21,943 bases of DNA from an uncultured Rhodanobacter sp. (GTDB lineage Bacteria; Pseudomonadota; Gammaproteobacteria; Xanthomonadales; Rhodanobacteraceae), in assembly GCA_903827735.1 (NCBI GenBank), contig CAIKJM010000326.1:1-21943 (forward strand), written 5' to 3'. The translations under genes were made by a program, and so were the position numbers. Positions 1-7,601 of the stretch are shown here, in pieces (within the stretch, counting starts at the first letter, position 1; the number at the start of each line of letters is the position of its first letter). The notes below the pieces were generated by a model, which had not been told where the DNA came from, did no database searches, and saw only the letters and a list, made by a program, of their open reading frames with translations.

Positions 1-423
1 ATCGGGAAAGTTGCCGACCGGTACGCGTGAACCACCCAGCGCGACCGCAGCGATCACCAGGACGAACGCCGCGATATTGATATTGCGCTGCCGGTTGAGG
101 ACCAGATTGCCCAGCGACAGTGCGCCAGCCATCAGCAGGGCGCCGAACAGCGCCTGACGCAGCAGGTCCACCGAATACTTCGCGCGCAGCTCCGGCGTGG
201 TCAGGTACTGTGGAAAGTGAAATGCCAGCACGCCGAGCAGACACAGGATCGCCAGCGACATGGCGATCGCAGTGGTCACCATCGCCTTGCCCGGTTCGAG
301 CTCGCCGCTGCCGCGGAACATCTCCCTGGTATCGTCGACCACCACGCCAAGACGTTCGGCCGGTGCCATCACGGCGGCGTCGATCAGCTTGTGCGCGAAC
401 TTGCGTCGTGAGGGATGCGTCAT
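1..423 (-). CDS. N-terminal part of an unidentified integral membrane protein (truncated by window edge)
   Basis: An open frame of 141 codons starts at an ATG at 423-421 and runs off the left edge without a stop. The product begins with a basic, soluble stretch (MTHPSRRKFAHKLIDAAV). Hydrophobic segments follow at about residues 47-68 (MVTTAIAMSLAILCLLGVLAF), 89-107 and 116-130, which fit membrane helices separated by short charged loops. Codon use is rich in G and C at third positions, as in the neighbouring tldD, which supports real coding. It is divergent from tldD with about 194 bases between the two starts, so the promoters of both should lie in 424-617. The general shape (soluble N-terminus, several helices) reminds me of the large xanthomonad sterol-desaturase/fatty-acid-hydroxylase membrane proteins, but the histidine boxes that would prove this lie outside the window, so I do not assign a function. 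Confidence 0.72.
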   Translation of the reverse strand, partial: MTHPSRRKFAHKLIDAAVMAPAERLGVVVDDTREMFRGSGELEPGKAMVTTAIAMSLAILCLLGVLAFHFPQYLTTPELRAKYSVDLLRQALFGALLMAGALSLGNLVLNRQRNINIAAFVLVIAAVALGGSRVPVGNFPD

Positions 424-617
424 CAGCTGTCCTGCGTCAAAGGGTGCATACGAGGTGGTCTATCCGGCCTTCGGCGCATGGTAGCGCCAAGTTCGATCGG
501 CGCGCGTGTCGGCGCCCGCCGTCTTCCGCTGATGGCCAGGCTTGCGGGAGCGGGCTTTAAGCCGCAGGATTTGACCATATCTCTTCAGTCCCACCGCATC
601 AGTAACGGCAGAAACCC

Positions 618-2057
618 ATGGATTCATTGCTTGCCCAGGCCGAACGCCGGCTGCTCGCTCCGGGCGGCATCGCCGCCACCGACCTCGACCGCGTGTTCAA
701 TCAGCTGATGGGCCCGTCGATCGACGCGGCCGACCTGTATTTTCAGCATTCGCGCAGCGAGTCGTGGCTGCTGGAAGAGGGCATCGTCAAAGACGGCAGC
801 CATTCGATCGAGCAGGGAGTGGGCGTACGTGCCATCAGCGGTGAAAAAACCGGTTTTGCGTATTCCGATGAAATCGTCATGCCGCAGCTGCTGGACGCCT
901 CGCGCGCCGCGCGCGCGATCGCCCACGATGGCAACGGCGCTGGCAAGCCGCTGGCATTGAACGGCGCGCGCCAGCTTTATCCTGCCATTGACCCAGTCGA
1001 CAGCCTGCCCAACCCGGAGAAGATCGCGCTGCTGCGCGAGGTCGATGCGTACGCGCGCTCGCGCGATCCGCGCATCAAGCAGGTCATCGTCAGTATCGCC
1101 GCCACCATCGACACGATTCTTATCGCCGCCTCCGACGGCACGCTGGCCGCCGACGTGCGCCCGCTGGTGCGTTTGAACGTGCAGGTGATCGCCGAGCAGA
1201 ACGGGCGCCGCGAGCAAGGGCATTCCGGCGGCGGTGGTCGGTATGGCTACGGCGAGCTGATCGAGAACGGCCGCGCGCTGGCTTTCGCCGACGAAGCCGT
1301 GCGCCAGGCGCTGGTGAACCTCGATTCGGTCGACGCGCCGGCCGGCAACATGACCGTGGTGCTCGGTCCGGGCTGGCCCGGGGTGTTGCTGCACGAAGCG
1401 ATCGGCCACGGGCTGGAGGGAGACTTCAATCGCAAGGGCAGCTCGGCGTTCTCCGGCCGCATCGGCCAGCGCGTGGCGGCGAAGGGTGTGACCATCGTCG
1501 ACGATGGCACTCTGCAGGGTCGCCGTGGTTCGCTCAGCATCGACGACGAAGGCACGCCGACCGAGTGCACCACGCTGATCGAGGACGGCATCCTCAAGGG
1601 CTATATGCAGGACAAGCTCAATGCGCGCCTGATGGGCATGGCGCCCACCGGCAACGGTCGTCGCGAGTCGTTCACCTCGCTGCCGATGCCGCGCATGACC
1701 AACACCTACATGCTCGGCGGCCAGCACGATCCGGCCGAGATCATCCGCTCGGTCAAAAAGGGTCTGTACGCGCCGAATTTCGGCGGCGGGCAGGTCGACA
1801 TCACCAGCGGCAAGTTCACCTTCAGCGCCAGCGAGGCCTACCTCATCGAGGACGGCAAGATCACGCGTCCGGTGAAAGGCGCCACGTTGATCGGCTCCGG
1901 TCCGGAAGTGCTCAACCGTGTGTCGATGATCGGCAACGATATGAAGCTCGACGAAGGCGTCGGCGTCTGCGGTAAGGACGGGCAGAGCGTGCCGGTCGGC
2001 GTGGGCCAGCCGACCCTCAAGATCGACGGCATGACGGTGGGTGGCACGGCGTCTTGA
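618..2057 (+). CDS. tldD: TldD, catalytic metalloprotease subunit of TldD/TldE
   Basis: This is the catalytic half of the TldD/TldE (PmbA) cytoplasmic zinc metalloprotease, known to process unfolded or modified peptides such as pro-microcin B17 and the CcdA antitoxin. The 479-residue length matches the family. The diagnostic HEAIGHGLEGD motif lies at residues 259-269, giving an HExxxH zinc site (His259, Glu260, His264). A C-terminal cysteine in GVGVCGKDGQ (Cys451) is at the place of the third zinc ligand of E. coli TldD. The N-terminal segment DAADLYFQHSRSESWLLEEG is also typical. The ATG at 618 is chosen because its N-terminus fits the family; the ribosome-binding site before it is weak. Its partner subunit gene pmbA is in the same window at 13455-14852 on the same strand, but about 11 kb away, with a foreign-looking block between. 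Confidence 0.97.
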   Translation: MDSLLAQAERRLLAPGGIAATDLDRVFNQLMGPSIDAADLYFQHSRSESWLLEEGIVKDGSHSIEQGVGVRAISGEKTGFAYSDEIVMPQLLDASRAARAIAHDGNGAGKPLALNGARQLYPAIDPVDSLPNPEKIALLREVDAYARSRDPRIKQVIVSIAATIDTILIAASDGTLAADVRPLVRLNVQVIAEQNGRREQGHSGGGGRYGYGELIENGRALAFADEAVRQALVNLDSVDAPAGNMTVVLGPGWPGVLLHEAIGHGLEGDFNRKGSSAFSGRIGQRVAAKGVTIVDDGTLQGRRGSLSIDDEGTPTECTTLIEDGILKGYMQDKLNARLMGMAPTGNGRRESFTSLPMPRMTNTYMLGGQHDPAEIIRSVKKGLYAPNFGGGQVDITSGKFTFSASEAYLIEDGKITRPVKGATLIGSGPEVLNRVSMIGNDMKLDEGVGVCGKDGQSVPVGVGQPTLKIDGMTVGGTAS

Positions 2058-2173
2058 CGCTCAGGGATGCGCCGCACGGGAACTTGGCTTGATGATTGTT
2101 GGGAAGAAGGTTCGACGTTCTGAGAATGCGTGGCGGCGCTAGCTGCCACAGCGGACGGTGTTTTTCGGACCCG

Positions 2174-3193
2174 TCAAAGCCTCATCAACGTATCGCAATC
2201 TTCAGAATCGTTTTCAGCGTTGATGAAATTGGCATCCCACCGCGACAGTATTCTTCTTCGAACGAGATCAAAGGGCGTGATCACGTCCTTTCGTTCTGGA
2301 AATCGTCTGATGTTGGCTGCCTGTAGCGCAAGAATATCCCTGTCCTGATTAGCAACTTTACGAATCAGCGGCCATACGAATAATCGAACGGCCCACGCTG
2401 GCGCCCAACGTCCATCGACATGAAGCGTACCGAAAACTTCGGTTTGTGTGCTCGACTGCGGCGAAACATGGATGGATATGCGAACACGGCTGCCGTTGCT
2501 GTAACCGTAGTCCAGCTGGATGGTGCCAGGCTCGTAGAAATGCGCGCGCTCGAATGCGCGCGGTGATTCGAAAAGCCGGTAGATCAATCCGGACTGCTGC
2601 GCGTTACCCTTGTAGTCGACCGTAAACCCGTCGTCGGTTGAACCGCACGATGCCACCGTATCGCGCCGTGCGGCGTTAAAGCGGATCAAGCCGCGGTGGA
2701 CGAAATGCGTGTGAAGGGGGTCGAGTACGTTTTCCAGAATGTCCGCTGCCCCTGCGGACCAGGTCGATTGCCACATGAATCGCCGGCTCTCCTCGGCGAG
2801 GTGCTGGATAGGTAGGGGGATACGCGTGTCGCTGTCCTGCCTGAGCCGTGCCCAGACGAGGCTTCCGTTTTCCAGCACATCGATCGTGCGGGCACGAACA
2901 TTGGGCAGACAATTTCCTGCGGGCATGCCCGGTAGTTCAACGAGCGTACCCGCTGGATCAAAACGCCAGCCGTGATAGGCGCATTGCAGCGTGCCGTCCA
3001 CAACGCGTCCGGCCGAAAGGGGAACCTGCCGATGCGGACAACGGTCCTCGTAGCCGACGATGTTTTTCCCGTCCACTCTCGCGAGAACGATGGGTCGATC
3101 GAGCAGTATCGCTGCGACCGGTTTTCTACCGATGCCATCCGCACGTGCCACCACAAACCATTGCTGGTACAACGCCGCAGGCCAGGAAGTCAT
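2174..3193 (-). CDS. Rieske [2Fe-2S] oxygenase, alpha-subunit type
   Basis: A 339-residue Rieske non-haem iron oxygenase, last gene of the seven-gene operon. The Rieske cluster ligands are CPHRQ (Cys52, His54) and CAYHGW (Cys71, His74), the C-x-H/C-x2-H pattern. The catalytic mononuclear iron motif is ENVLDPLHTHFVH at residues 154-166, with Asp158, His161 and His166 in the D-x2-H-x4-H spacing; the aspartate of NQDRDILALQ near the C-terminus may be the third iron ligand. Such enzymes hydroxylate, demethylate or desaturate small substrates using electrons from a separate reductase, and no reductase gene is seen here. The overall form is closest to the monomeric-type oxygenases (vanillate demethylase/PaO-like) rather than two-subunit dioxygenases, because no beta subunit is adjacent. 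The start overlaps the stop of the upstream gene as ATGA at 3193-3190, indicating translational coupling. Substrate unknown; a tailoring role is inferred. Confidence 0.93.
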   Translation of the reverse strand: MTSWPAALYQQWFVVARADGIGRKPVAAILLDRPIVLARVDGKNIVGYEDRCPHRQVPLSAGRVVDGTLQCAYHGWRFDPAGTLVELPGMPAGNCLPNVRARTIDVLENGSLVWARLRQDSDTRIPLPIQHLAEESRRFMWQSTWSAGAADILENVLDPLHTHFVHRGLIRFNAARRDTVASCGSTDDGFTVDYKGNAQQSGLIYRLFESPRAFERAHFYEPGTIQLDYGYSNGSRVRISIHVSPQSSTQTEVFGTLHVDGRWAPAWAVRLFVWPLIRKVANQDRDILALQAANIRRFPERKDVITPFDLVRRRILSRWDANFINAENDSEDCDTLMRL

Positions 3194-4305
3194 AGCTTGT
3201 ATCGCTTCATGATGGGAATGCCTAGTTGACGCGTCGCTGTGCCGAGAATTTTGAGCGGAAGCTGCATTCGTCGGGGTAGGTGCCTCGCGAATACCGCACT
3301 GTATTCAATGGCCGGTTCGCCGCCGCGCAGTCGTTTGAAATGCGCCGCACCTGCACTGAGGTTGACTTGGCATTTGTCTGAAACGGCTTGGCGCATTATG
3401 AGCGCCATGAGCATGCGATACAGTCCAAGCTTTGGCGGTAATGACGTGTTGTAACCAACAATGGGCGACGTCAAAAGATTGCCGAAACGGAGCAGGCCCA
3501 CAACACCCTGGAGCACGCCGGCGTCATCGCGAATGCCGCTGAGTTCCAGCAGGCCTGCATGCGACCAGGATTTGATGAGTGTCCATCCATAAGATGGGTT
3601 GAGCGCGGAGTACTTGTGCATGTACAAGTACGCGTAGAGCTCGGCGATTCGCCGAAAATCCGCGTCGTCGAATTCGCGAGTGATGCGATGAGCCAGATCA
3701 CTTCGGTGCAAGAGCACAAGGTCACGTTTCAAATTCGTCCGGTGAAGTGCAAGGTCGGCAACATCCTCGAACAAATAGACCTGGCGGCTAGGTATCAGGA
3801 TGCATCCGCGGTCGGACAGCGCCCGCAGCCAGTCGGCGTGGTGGGCAGTGTTGAGTGAGCGGAACCAGACGGCATGCGTAGGCCAGCGTTGCATCGACTG
3901 GGCCAGAATCTGATCAAGTCCAATCCCATCCAGGTCGGGATATGCATTGGTGGAAACCAGCCAGTTGTTTATTGCCACCGCCCGATCAATCGATGCGTGG
4001 CGTAGCCAACGTCCAAAGCCGCTGGCCAGACCTTTCAACGGCGGCTTGATCACCGGATGGCCGAAACGCTCGACCTCTTCCAAGGCGTAACTTGCATACG
4101 TCGTCAAAGGCGAACAGACCCACGCGTTATCCGGCTCGGCGTCGTTAACCGTTACAGGGAACAAGACGCCACCCGCTTCGATGGCATCAACCTCCGTCCG
4201 TACATTGGCAATAAAGGCCTGCGTGGGTTGTTGCCTGTGGATACTCAGATACGCCGCTGCTTTTGCATTGAACTCGTTGAGATTCACGACGGGGGCGATA
4301 GTCAT
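3190..4305 (-). CDS. GNAT/FemAB-like acyltransferase
   Basis: A 371-residue protein with the features of the GNAT/FemAB-like acyltransferase superfamily (the CelD/BcsL-like group). The main sign is the C-terminal half: a predicted helix-rich LGLYRMLMALIMRQAV (about 294-308), then NLSAGAAHFKRLRGGEP (315-331), which corresponds to the conserved G-x-x-x-F/Y-K-R strand and loop of these enzymes. The N-terminal third (VINNWLVSTNAYP-like region near 112-123) is less typical. The ATG at 4305 is chosen over an in-frame upstream start at 4332 because it makes an ATGA overlap with the stop of the ATP-grasp gene. Its own stop also overlaps the Rieske start. Family knowledge suggests transfer of an acyl or aminoacyl group to an amine; the donor and acceptor cannot be read from the sequence. 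An ordinary GNAT N-acetyltransferase is the alternative. Confidence 0.8.
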   Translation of the reverse strand: MTIAPVVNLNEFNAKAAAYLSIHRQQPTQAFIANVRTEVDAIEAGGVLFPVTVNDAEPDNAWVCSPLTTYASYALEEVERFGHPVIKPPLKGLASGFGRWLRHASIDRAVAINNWLVSTNAYPDLDGIGLDQILAQSMQRWPTHAVWFRSLNTAHHADWLRALSDRGCILIPSRQVYLFEDVADLALHRTNLKRDLVLLHRSDLAHRITREFDDADFRRIAELYAYLYMHKYSALNPSYGWTLIKSWSHAGLLELSGIRDDAGVLQGVVGLLRFGNLLTSPIVGYNTSLPPKLGLYRMLMALIMRQAVSDKCQVNLSAGAAHFKRLRGGEPAIEYSAVFARHLPRRMQLPLKILGTATRQLGIPIMKRYKL

Positions 4306-5459
4306 AGCGCAGCCAATGCTTCGCCGTCCCATTCCGTGTCATGGGTCGCTGCCTGACGCAGACTGCAACGATCCCGTATCGCGAGCCGGGCATAAGAGCC
4401 CAGGTCCATCAGTCCTCCCAAAAAGGGCAGCCGGTCATCGGGTACCGCAATCACATCACGCCCGCGCCGGAAATCCTGCCACCAGGGACGGACCGCCAGA
4501 TGACGCAGCGCTTGCGCACCACCCGCAGCCAGCATCACAGCTGAAATCATCCGTGCGGCCTGCGTGCCCGGAACGACACAGTGGGTCGCCGTGCCTGCCA
4601 GCGCCGCTGGCAAGCCATCGTCCAGTCCGAACAAATGCACCCCGCTGACTGCACGAGGATTGCATTCAAGCACCTGCACCTCGCCGCTGTCGGCTTCGAC
4701 CCAATCGAATGATAGTTGCCCGCTGTAATCCATCTTGCGTGCGAAGGCCTCAACAAAGTCTTGAATGGCTGATGATGGACAGGCTTCAAAAAAGAAACTG
4801 GAGCTACCCTTGAGCCGATAGCTGGGACGATAGGTGACATGTGCCAGCAGGCGCCCGCGGTCAACCACGCTGTAAGAGCATAGTTCGCGTCCGTAACAAA
4901 AACGCTGGACGACCCAGCGCCCGGGAATGTCGAACGGCGGGGCATCCTTTGGGATGCCGTGCGGGTGCAGGCGCACATGTACACCGAAGCGCGAGTATTC
5001 CGGTTTGAGGACCACGGCATCTGTACCCGCCCAGATCCGCGCCTGTTCAAGCGTTTCCACACACGCACTGTCGGGAACGACGGCACCACAGCCTTGCGCT
5101 GCTTCAAGGAAGCGCCATTTACTGTGAAGCGTATCCATCGTATCGAATACGCCGACGGGGATGCGCACGGATTCCGGCAACAGCGGCCGATAGCGCGAAA
5201 GGTAAAAGACTTCCTCGCACGTCGGTACGACGAGATCAATGCGGTGAGTCCGTATCGCCTGGCAGAGGGCGGCAATGTAGGCCTGAGTTGCAAACCGCGC
5301 TGACGGTAGTCTCACCGTGGAAGTCACTGAACGAGACCACCCAGAGATCCTGCACGGAATGCTATCGGCGATGGTCACGGTCCAGCCTTGATGTGCAAAA
5401 CGTCGCGCGTGGTCCAGCGCAGCGGGAGCGCGCCCACCTAAGATAAGTACGTTAGACAT
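4302..5459 (-). CDS. ATP-grasp ligase
   Basis: A 385-residue stand-alone ATP-grasp enzyme. The N-terminus has a Rossmann-like pre-ATP-grasp domain (MSNVLILGGRAPAALDHAR). The ATP-binding lysine strand is VVLKPEYSRFGV (Lys152), the hinge strand is WVVQRFCYGREL (182-192), and the metal-binding block is GQLSFDWVEADSGEVQVLEC followed by NPR (247-269), with Asp252, Glu265 and Asn267 as likely magnesium ligands. Such enzymes activate a carboxylate as acyl phosphate and join it to an amine, thiol or amino acid. It has no carbamoyl-phosphate synthase, biotin carboxylase or D-Ala-D-Ala ligase partner domain, so it is a specialised-metabolism type ligase. The ATG at 5459 follows a GGGAG ribosome-binding site by about six bases and overlaps the stop of the upstream adenylating-enzyme gene by 8 bases. 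Together with that enzyme it gives the operon two separate carboxylate-activating steps. Confidence 0.9.
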   Translation of the reverse strand: MSNVLILGGRAPAALDHARRFAHQGWTVTIADSIPCRISGWSRSVTSTVRLPSARFATQAYIAALCQAIRTHRIDLVVPTCEEVFYLSRYRPLLPESVRIPVGVFDTMDTLHSKWRFLEAAQGCGAVVPDSACVETLEQARIWAGTDAVVLKPEYSRFGVHVRLHPHGIPKDAPPFDIPGRWVVQRFCYGRELCSYSVVDRGRLLAHVTYRPSYRLKGSSSFFFEACPSSAIQDFVEAFARKMDYSGQLSFDWVEADSGEVQVLECNPRAVSGVHLFGLDDGLPAALAGTATHCVVPGTQAARMISAVMLAAGGAQALRHLAVRPWWQDFRRGRDVIAVPDDRLPFLGGLMDLGSYARLAIRDRCSLRQAATHDTEWDGEALAAL

Positions 5460-6777
5460 GGTGTCTCCCGGGCATGTCGATCAGACGGCGAACCCGTCGG
5501 CATTTCTGCAAGGCCAGACCTCCCGCCCATGCGCCGAACTCGATGTGAGGCGCGACCGCTTTGGCGCGCTGGGTGCACTGCGCCAACGCAAGCTGGATAC
5601 CTTGCCGGTCCACCGATGTGGGAGTAGGGCTAATGCCGACGCGTAACGTTGTCGGACCGGACTGTTCTATCTGATAGTCATTCGCTGACGGCATCGCATT
5701 AAGCAGTGCGCGCGAGAGGACGTCTGGGAACACGGGCACGACGCCGATACCAGCGGCCTTCGGTAGCCACACGATATCGTCTTCTCTACCCTCGATCCGA
5801 TCGATTGCGATAAACGGTGAACCGCAAGAACATGGCTGCTCGCGCTCAATCAAAATGTCGTTGAGACGATAGCGGATGACCGGCTGTGTACTGCGATGAA
5901 GATCCGTGATGATCGGGGCAAAACGACGCGTCGAGCGATCAATCCAGTCTTTCTCAAAAATGAGGCAATCTTCGTTGAGGTGAATAACGCCCTGCGCGCA
6001 CGTATGGCCTAAAAATCCTTCGGTGGCCTGATAGATCTGTTCAATAGACACACCAAAAACATCGGTCACGCGCGAGGCATCGACCGGGTCAAGGACTTCC
6101 GCTGCCGCGATGATGCGAGAGGGGCAAAGCTGTATTTGCCTGGACTTCACGGCTTCGGCAACCAAGGCGATCACGCTCGGCGGGCCGACAAGAATCGACG
6201 GTTTGAAATGCTCCAGCTTCGCAAGCACCTCATCAAATGGCATTGCCAGATCAAAGTACTGAAAGTGGAGACGCATGCCTCCGGAAAGGGTCTCATAAAG
6301 GTTGCTTCCTGCCCGCAACATCAATGCGATTCTTGCGGGCGCAAAAATACCTGCCGGAAGCATCTTGGCAAGCAGTGTGCCTGCCCAGCGGGTTCTCTCG
6401 GATCGACTCGCGAGGAAAATGCCGCGTGCACCGGACGTACCCGTCGACATGCCGACGGAAATGCCTTGTAGTGTGGGATTGAAGTCACGCGTACGCTCCG
6501 CCTCTTCGGCAACTCGCAGCGCGGCATCCAGCATGATTTGCAACGTGTTGATCTCGTCGAAATGCTTCATCCACTGCTGCTTGTCGATGATTGGATAATC
6601 GTGAAAGGGTCGATGGGCATAGGGTGCGTAGAAAGGTGACTTTGTCAGTACGAAGTTTTCCAGGTGGCGCCATGACTTCTGCTGATGGTTCACCACATCG
6701 GCACGGCTCCGAAACCTAGGCAGTCGGGCCAAAGCGTATTGCCAAAGTACTCCCACGCCTTCTGCCAGACGGCTCAC
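5452..6777 (-). CDS. F390 synthetase/PaaK-like adenylate-forming enzyme
   Basis: An ANL-superfamily adenylate-forming enzyme of the coenzyme F390 synthetase/phenylacetate-CoA ligase (PaaK) type, 441 residues from the proposed start. Motifs in order: the phosphate loop STGTSG (111-116), YQATEG (249-254) matching the Y-x-x-T-E aromatic/ATP motif, IRYRLND (301-307) matching the ribose-binding Y-R-x-x-D motif, and IEGREDD (328-334) matching the hinge G-R-x-D-D. A PCSCGSP cysteine pair (316, 318) matches the C-x-C-G common in PaaK-like proteins. The GTG at 6777 is preferred to the in-frame ATG at 6789 because a GGAGG at 6787-6783 lies five bases before it and it forms a GTGA overlap with the stop of the MBL gene. 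It should activate a carboxylic acid as its adenylate. Coenzyme F420 is not implied; the name only marks the family. Confidence 0.9.
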   Translation of the reverse strand: MSRLAEGVGVLWQYALARLPRFRSRADVVNHQQKSWRHLENFVLTKSPFYAPYAHRPFHDYPIIDKQQWMKHFDEINTLQIMLDAALRVAEEAERTRDFNPTLQGISVGMSTGTSGARGIFLASRSERTRWAGTLLAKMLPAGIFAPARIALMLRAGSNLYETLSGGMRLHFQYFDLAMPFDEVLAKLEHFKPSILVGPPSVIALVAEAVKSRQIQLCPSRIIAAAEVLDPVDASRVTDVFGVSIEQIYQATEGFLGHTCAQGVIHLNEDCLIFEKDWIDRSTRRFAPIITDLHRSTQPVIRYRLNDILIEREQPCSCGSPFIAIDRIEGREDDIVWLPKAAGIGVVPVFPDVLSRALLNAMPSANDYQIEQSGPTTLRVGISPTPTSVDRQGIQLALAQCTQRAKAVAPHIEFGAWAGGLALQKCRRVRRLIDMPGRHHV

Positions 6778-7601
6778 CGCAGCCTCCATTCACTGCAATG
6801 CGAAGGTAGTATGCGAATCTCGGGCGACGTGATCGCGAGCCGATGAAGTCGTTGCAACGTTTGACGATAGATTTTTGTATTTCCCAGCCACGCAGTAACC
6901 AGCGAGGGGGGGGGCACTCCTTCGCGTATCGCCTGTGACGACCATGCGGCGTCAGCAATCAGGAATATGAACTGTCCGTTCCTGTCCTCGAAAAAAAGGC
7001 CGTATTGGCCAGCCGCGTGACCCGGCAATGACACCGCGAGCATGCTCGCATCGCCAAAAATGTCGTGCCCGTAACCGAACTCGATCAATGCGGGAGGCAA
7101 ATTGCGCAGCGGAGCATCTTCAATCCAGCTGACACGTTCGACAAAATTATCGGGAAGCAGCTTTGGCAGTAACCCTATTCGGAGCGAACCCAGACGGGTA
7201 CGCAAACGAAGATCTTCCCATGCCGCGCGGGAACAAATAAGCGAAGCTTCGGGAAAATCCAACAAGCCGCCGACATGGTCGCCGTGGAAATGGGATAGCA
7301 CGATGTGCTTGATATCGCCGGACGATACGCCTGCTCGACTCAACTGCGAACGCAGTGATCCGCTTTCCTTCAATTGCACGGGGGTGACTGTGCGGTAGAG
7401 CCGCTCCGGAAGATGCTTCGTCGCATGTAGGAAGTGCTCCGAGTAACCCGTATCAAAAAGTATATTTCCCTGCTGCGGATGATCGAGGAAAAACGTCAAT
7501 GCAGGAAAACGCGCTGCTGCGAGTGGCGCGCCCCATCGAGTCGCGCATTCGGCATGCGTGCAATATCCCGCTTCATAGATACGCCATTCAATATTGGGCA
7601 C
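6774..7601 (-). CDS. Metallo-beta-lactamase-fold hydrolase (lactonase-like)
   Basis: A 275-residue MBL-fold metallohydrolase. The dinuclear zinc motif LSHFHGDHVGG carries His104, His106, Asp108 and His109; further ligands are His195 in PGHAAGQ, Asp217 in IADAAW, and His268 in LPSHCS. The complete H-x-H-x-D-H...H...D...H set suggests an active enzyme. The layout and size resemble the AHL-lactonase-like subgroup rather than glyoxalase II or true beta-lactamases, and there is no signal peptide, so it should be cytoplasmic. The start is read as GTG at 7601, with GGTGGAGG at 7613-7606 four bases before it; this overlaps the dehydrogenase stop by 14 bases. An in-frame upstream extension to 7727 would have an arginine-rich N-terminus without MBL character and is rejected. 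In the cluster it may open a lactone or hydrolyse a thioester; that is inference. Confidence 0.91.
   Translation of the reverse strand: MPNIEWRIYEAGYCTHAECATRWGAPLAAARFPALTFFLDHPQQGNILFDTGYSEHFLHATKHLPERLYRTVTPVQLKESGSLRSQLSRAGVSSGDIKHIVLSHFHGDHVGGLLDFPEASLICSRAAWEDLRLRTRLGSLRIGLLPKLLPDNFVERVSWIEDAPLRNLPPALIEFGYGHDIFGDASMLAVSLPGHAAGQYGLFFEDRNGQFIFLIADAAWSSQAIREGVPPPSLVTAWLGNTKIYRQTLQRLHRLAITSPEIRILPSHCSEWRLR
6783..6787 (-). promoter_or_regulatory. Ribosome-binding site deciding the GTG start of the adenylating enzyme
   Basis: GGAGG on the minus strand lies five bases before the GTG at 6777-6775, which overlaps the MBL stop codon as GTGA. It makes the in-frame ATG at 6789, which has no such site, less likely. 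Confidence 0.6.

Noticed and set aside
473..488. GGCGC-ATGGTA-GCGCC hairpin in the tldD upstream gap
   Set aside because: Short stem of the kind expected by chance in high-GC DNA, with no T-run or link to a start site; the gap 424-617 holds no other feature that I can support.
574..579. TTGACC as a -35 box for tldD
   Set aside because: No acceptable -10 hexamer lies 16-18 bases downstream.
624..1727. 367-codon open frame antisense to tldD
   Set aside because: Low-complexity Arg/His/Ala composition and full overlap with a well-supported tldD.
2130..2149. GTGGC...GCCAC inverted repeat between tldD and the Rieske gene as a terminator
   Set aside because: The stem has mismatches and is not followed by a T-run, so I do not call it a terminator. 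A terminator is expected here but not visible.
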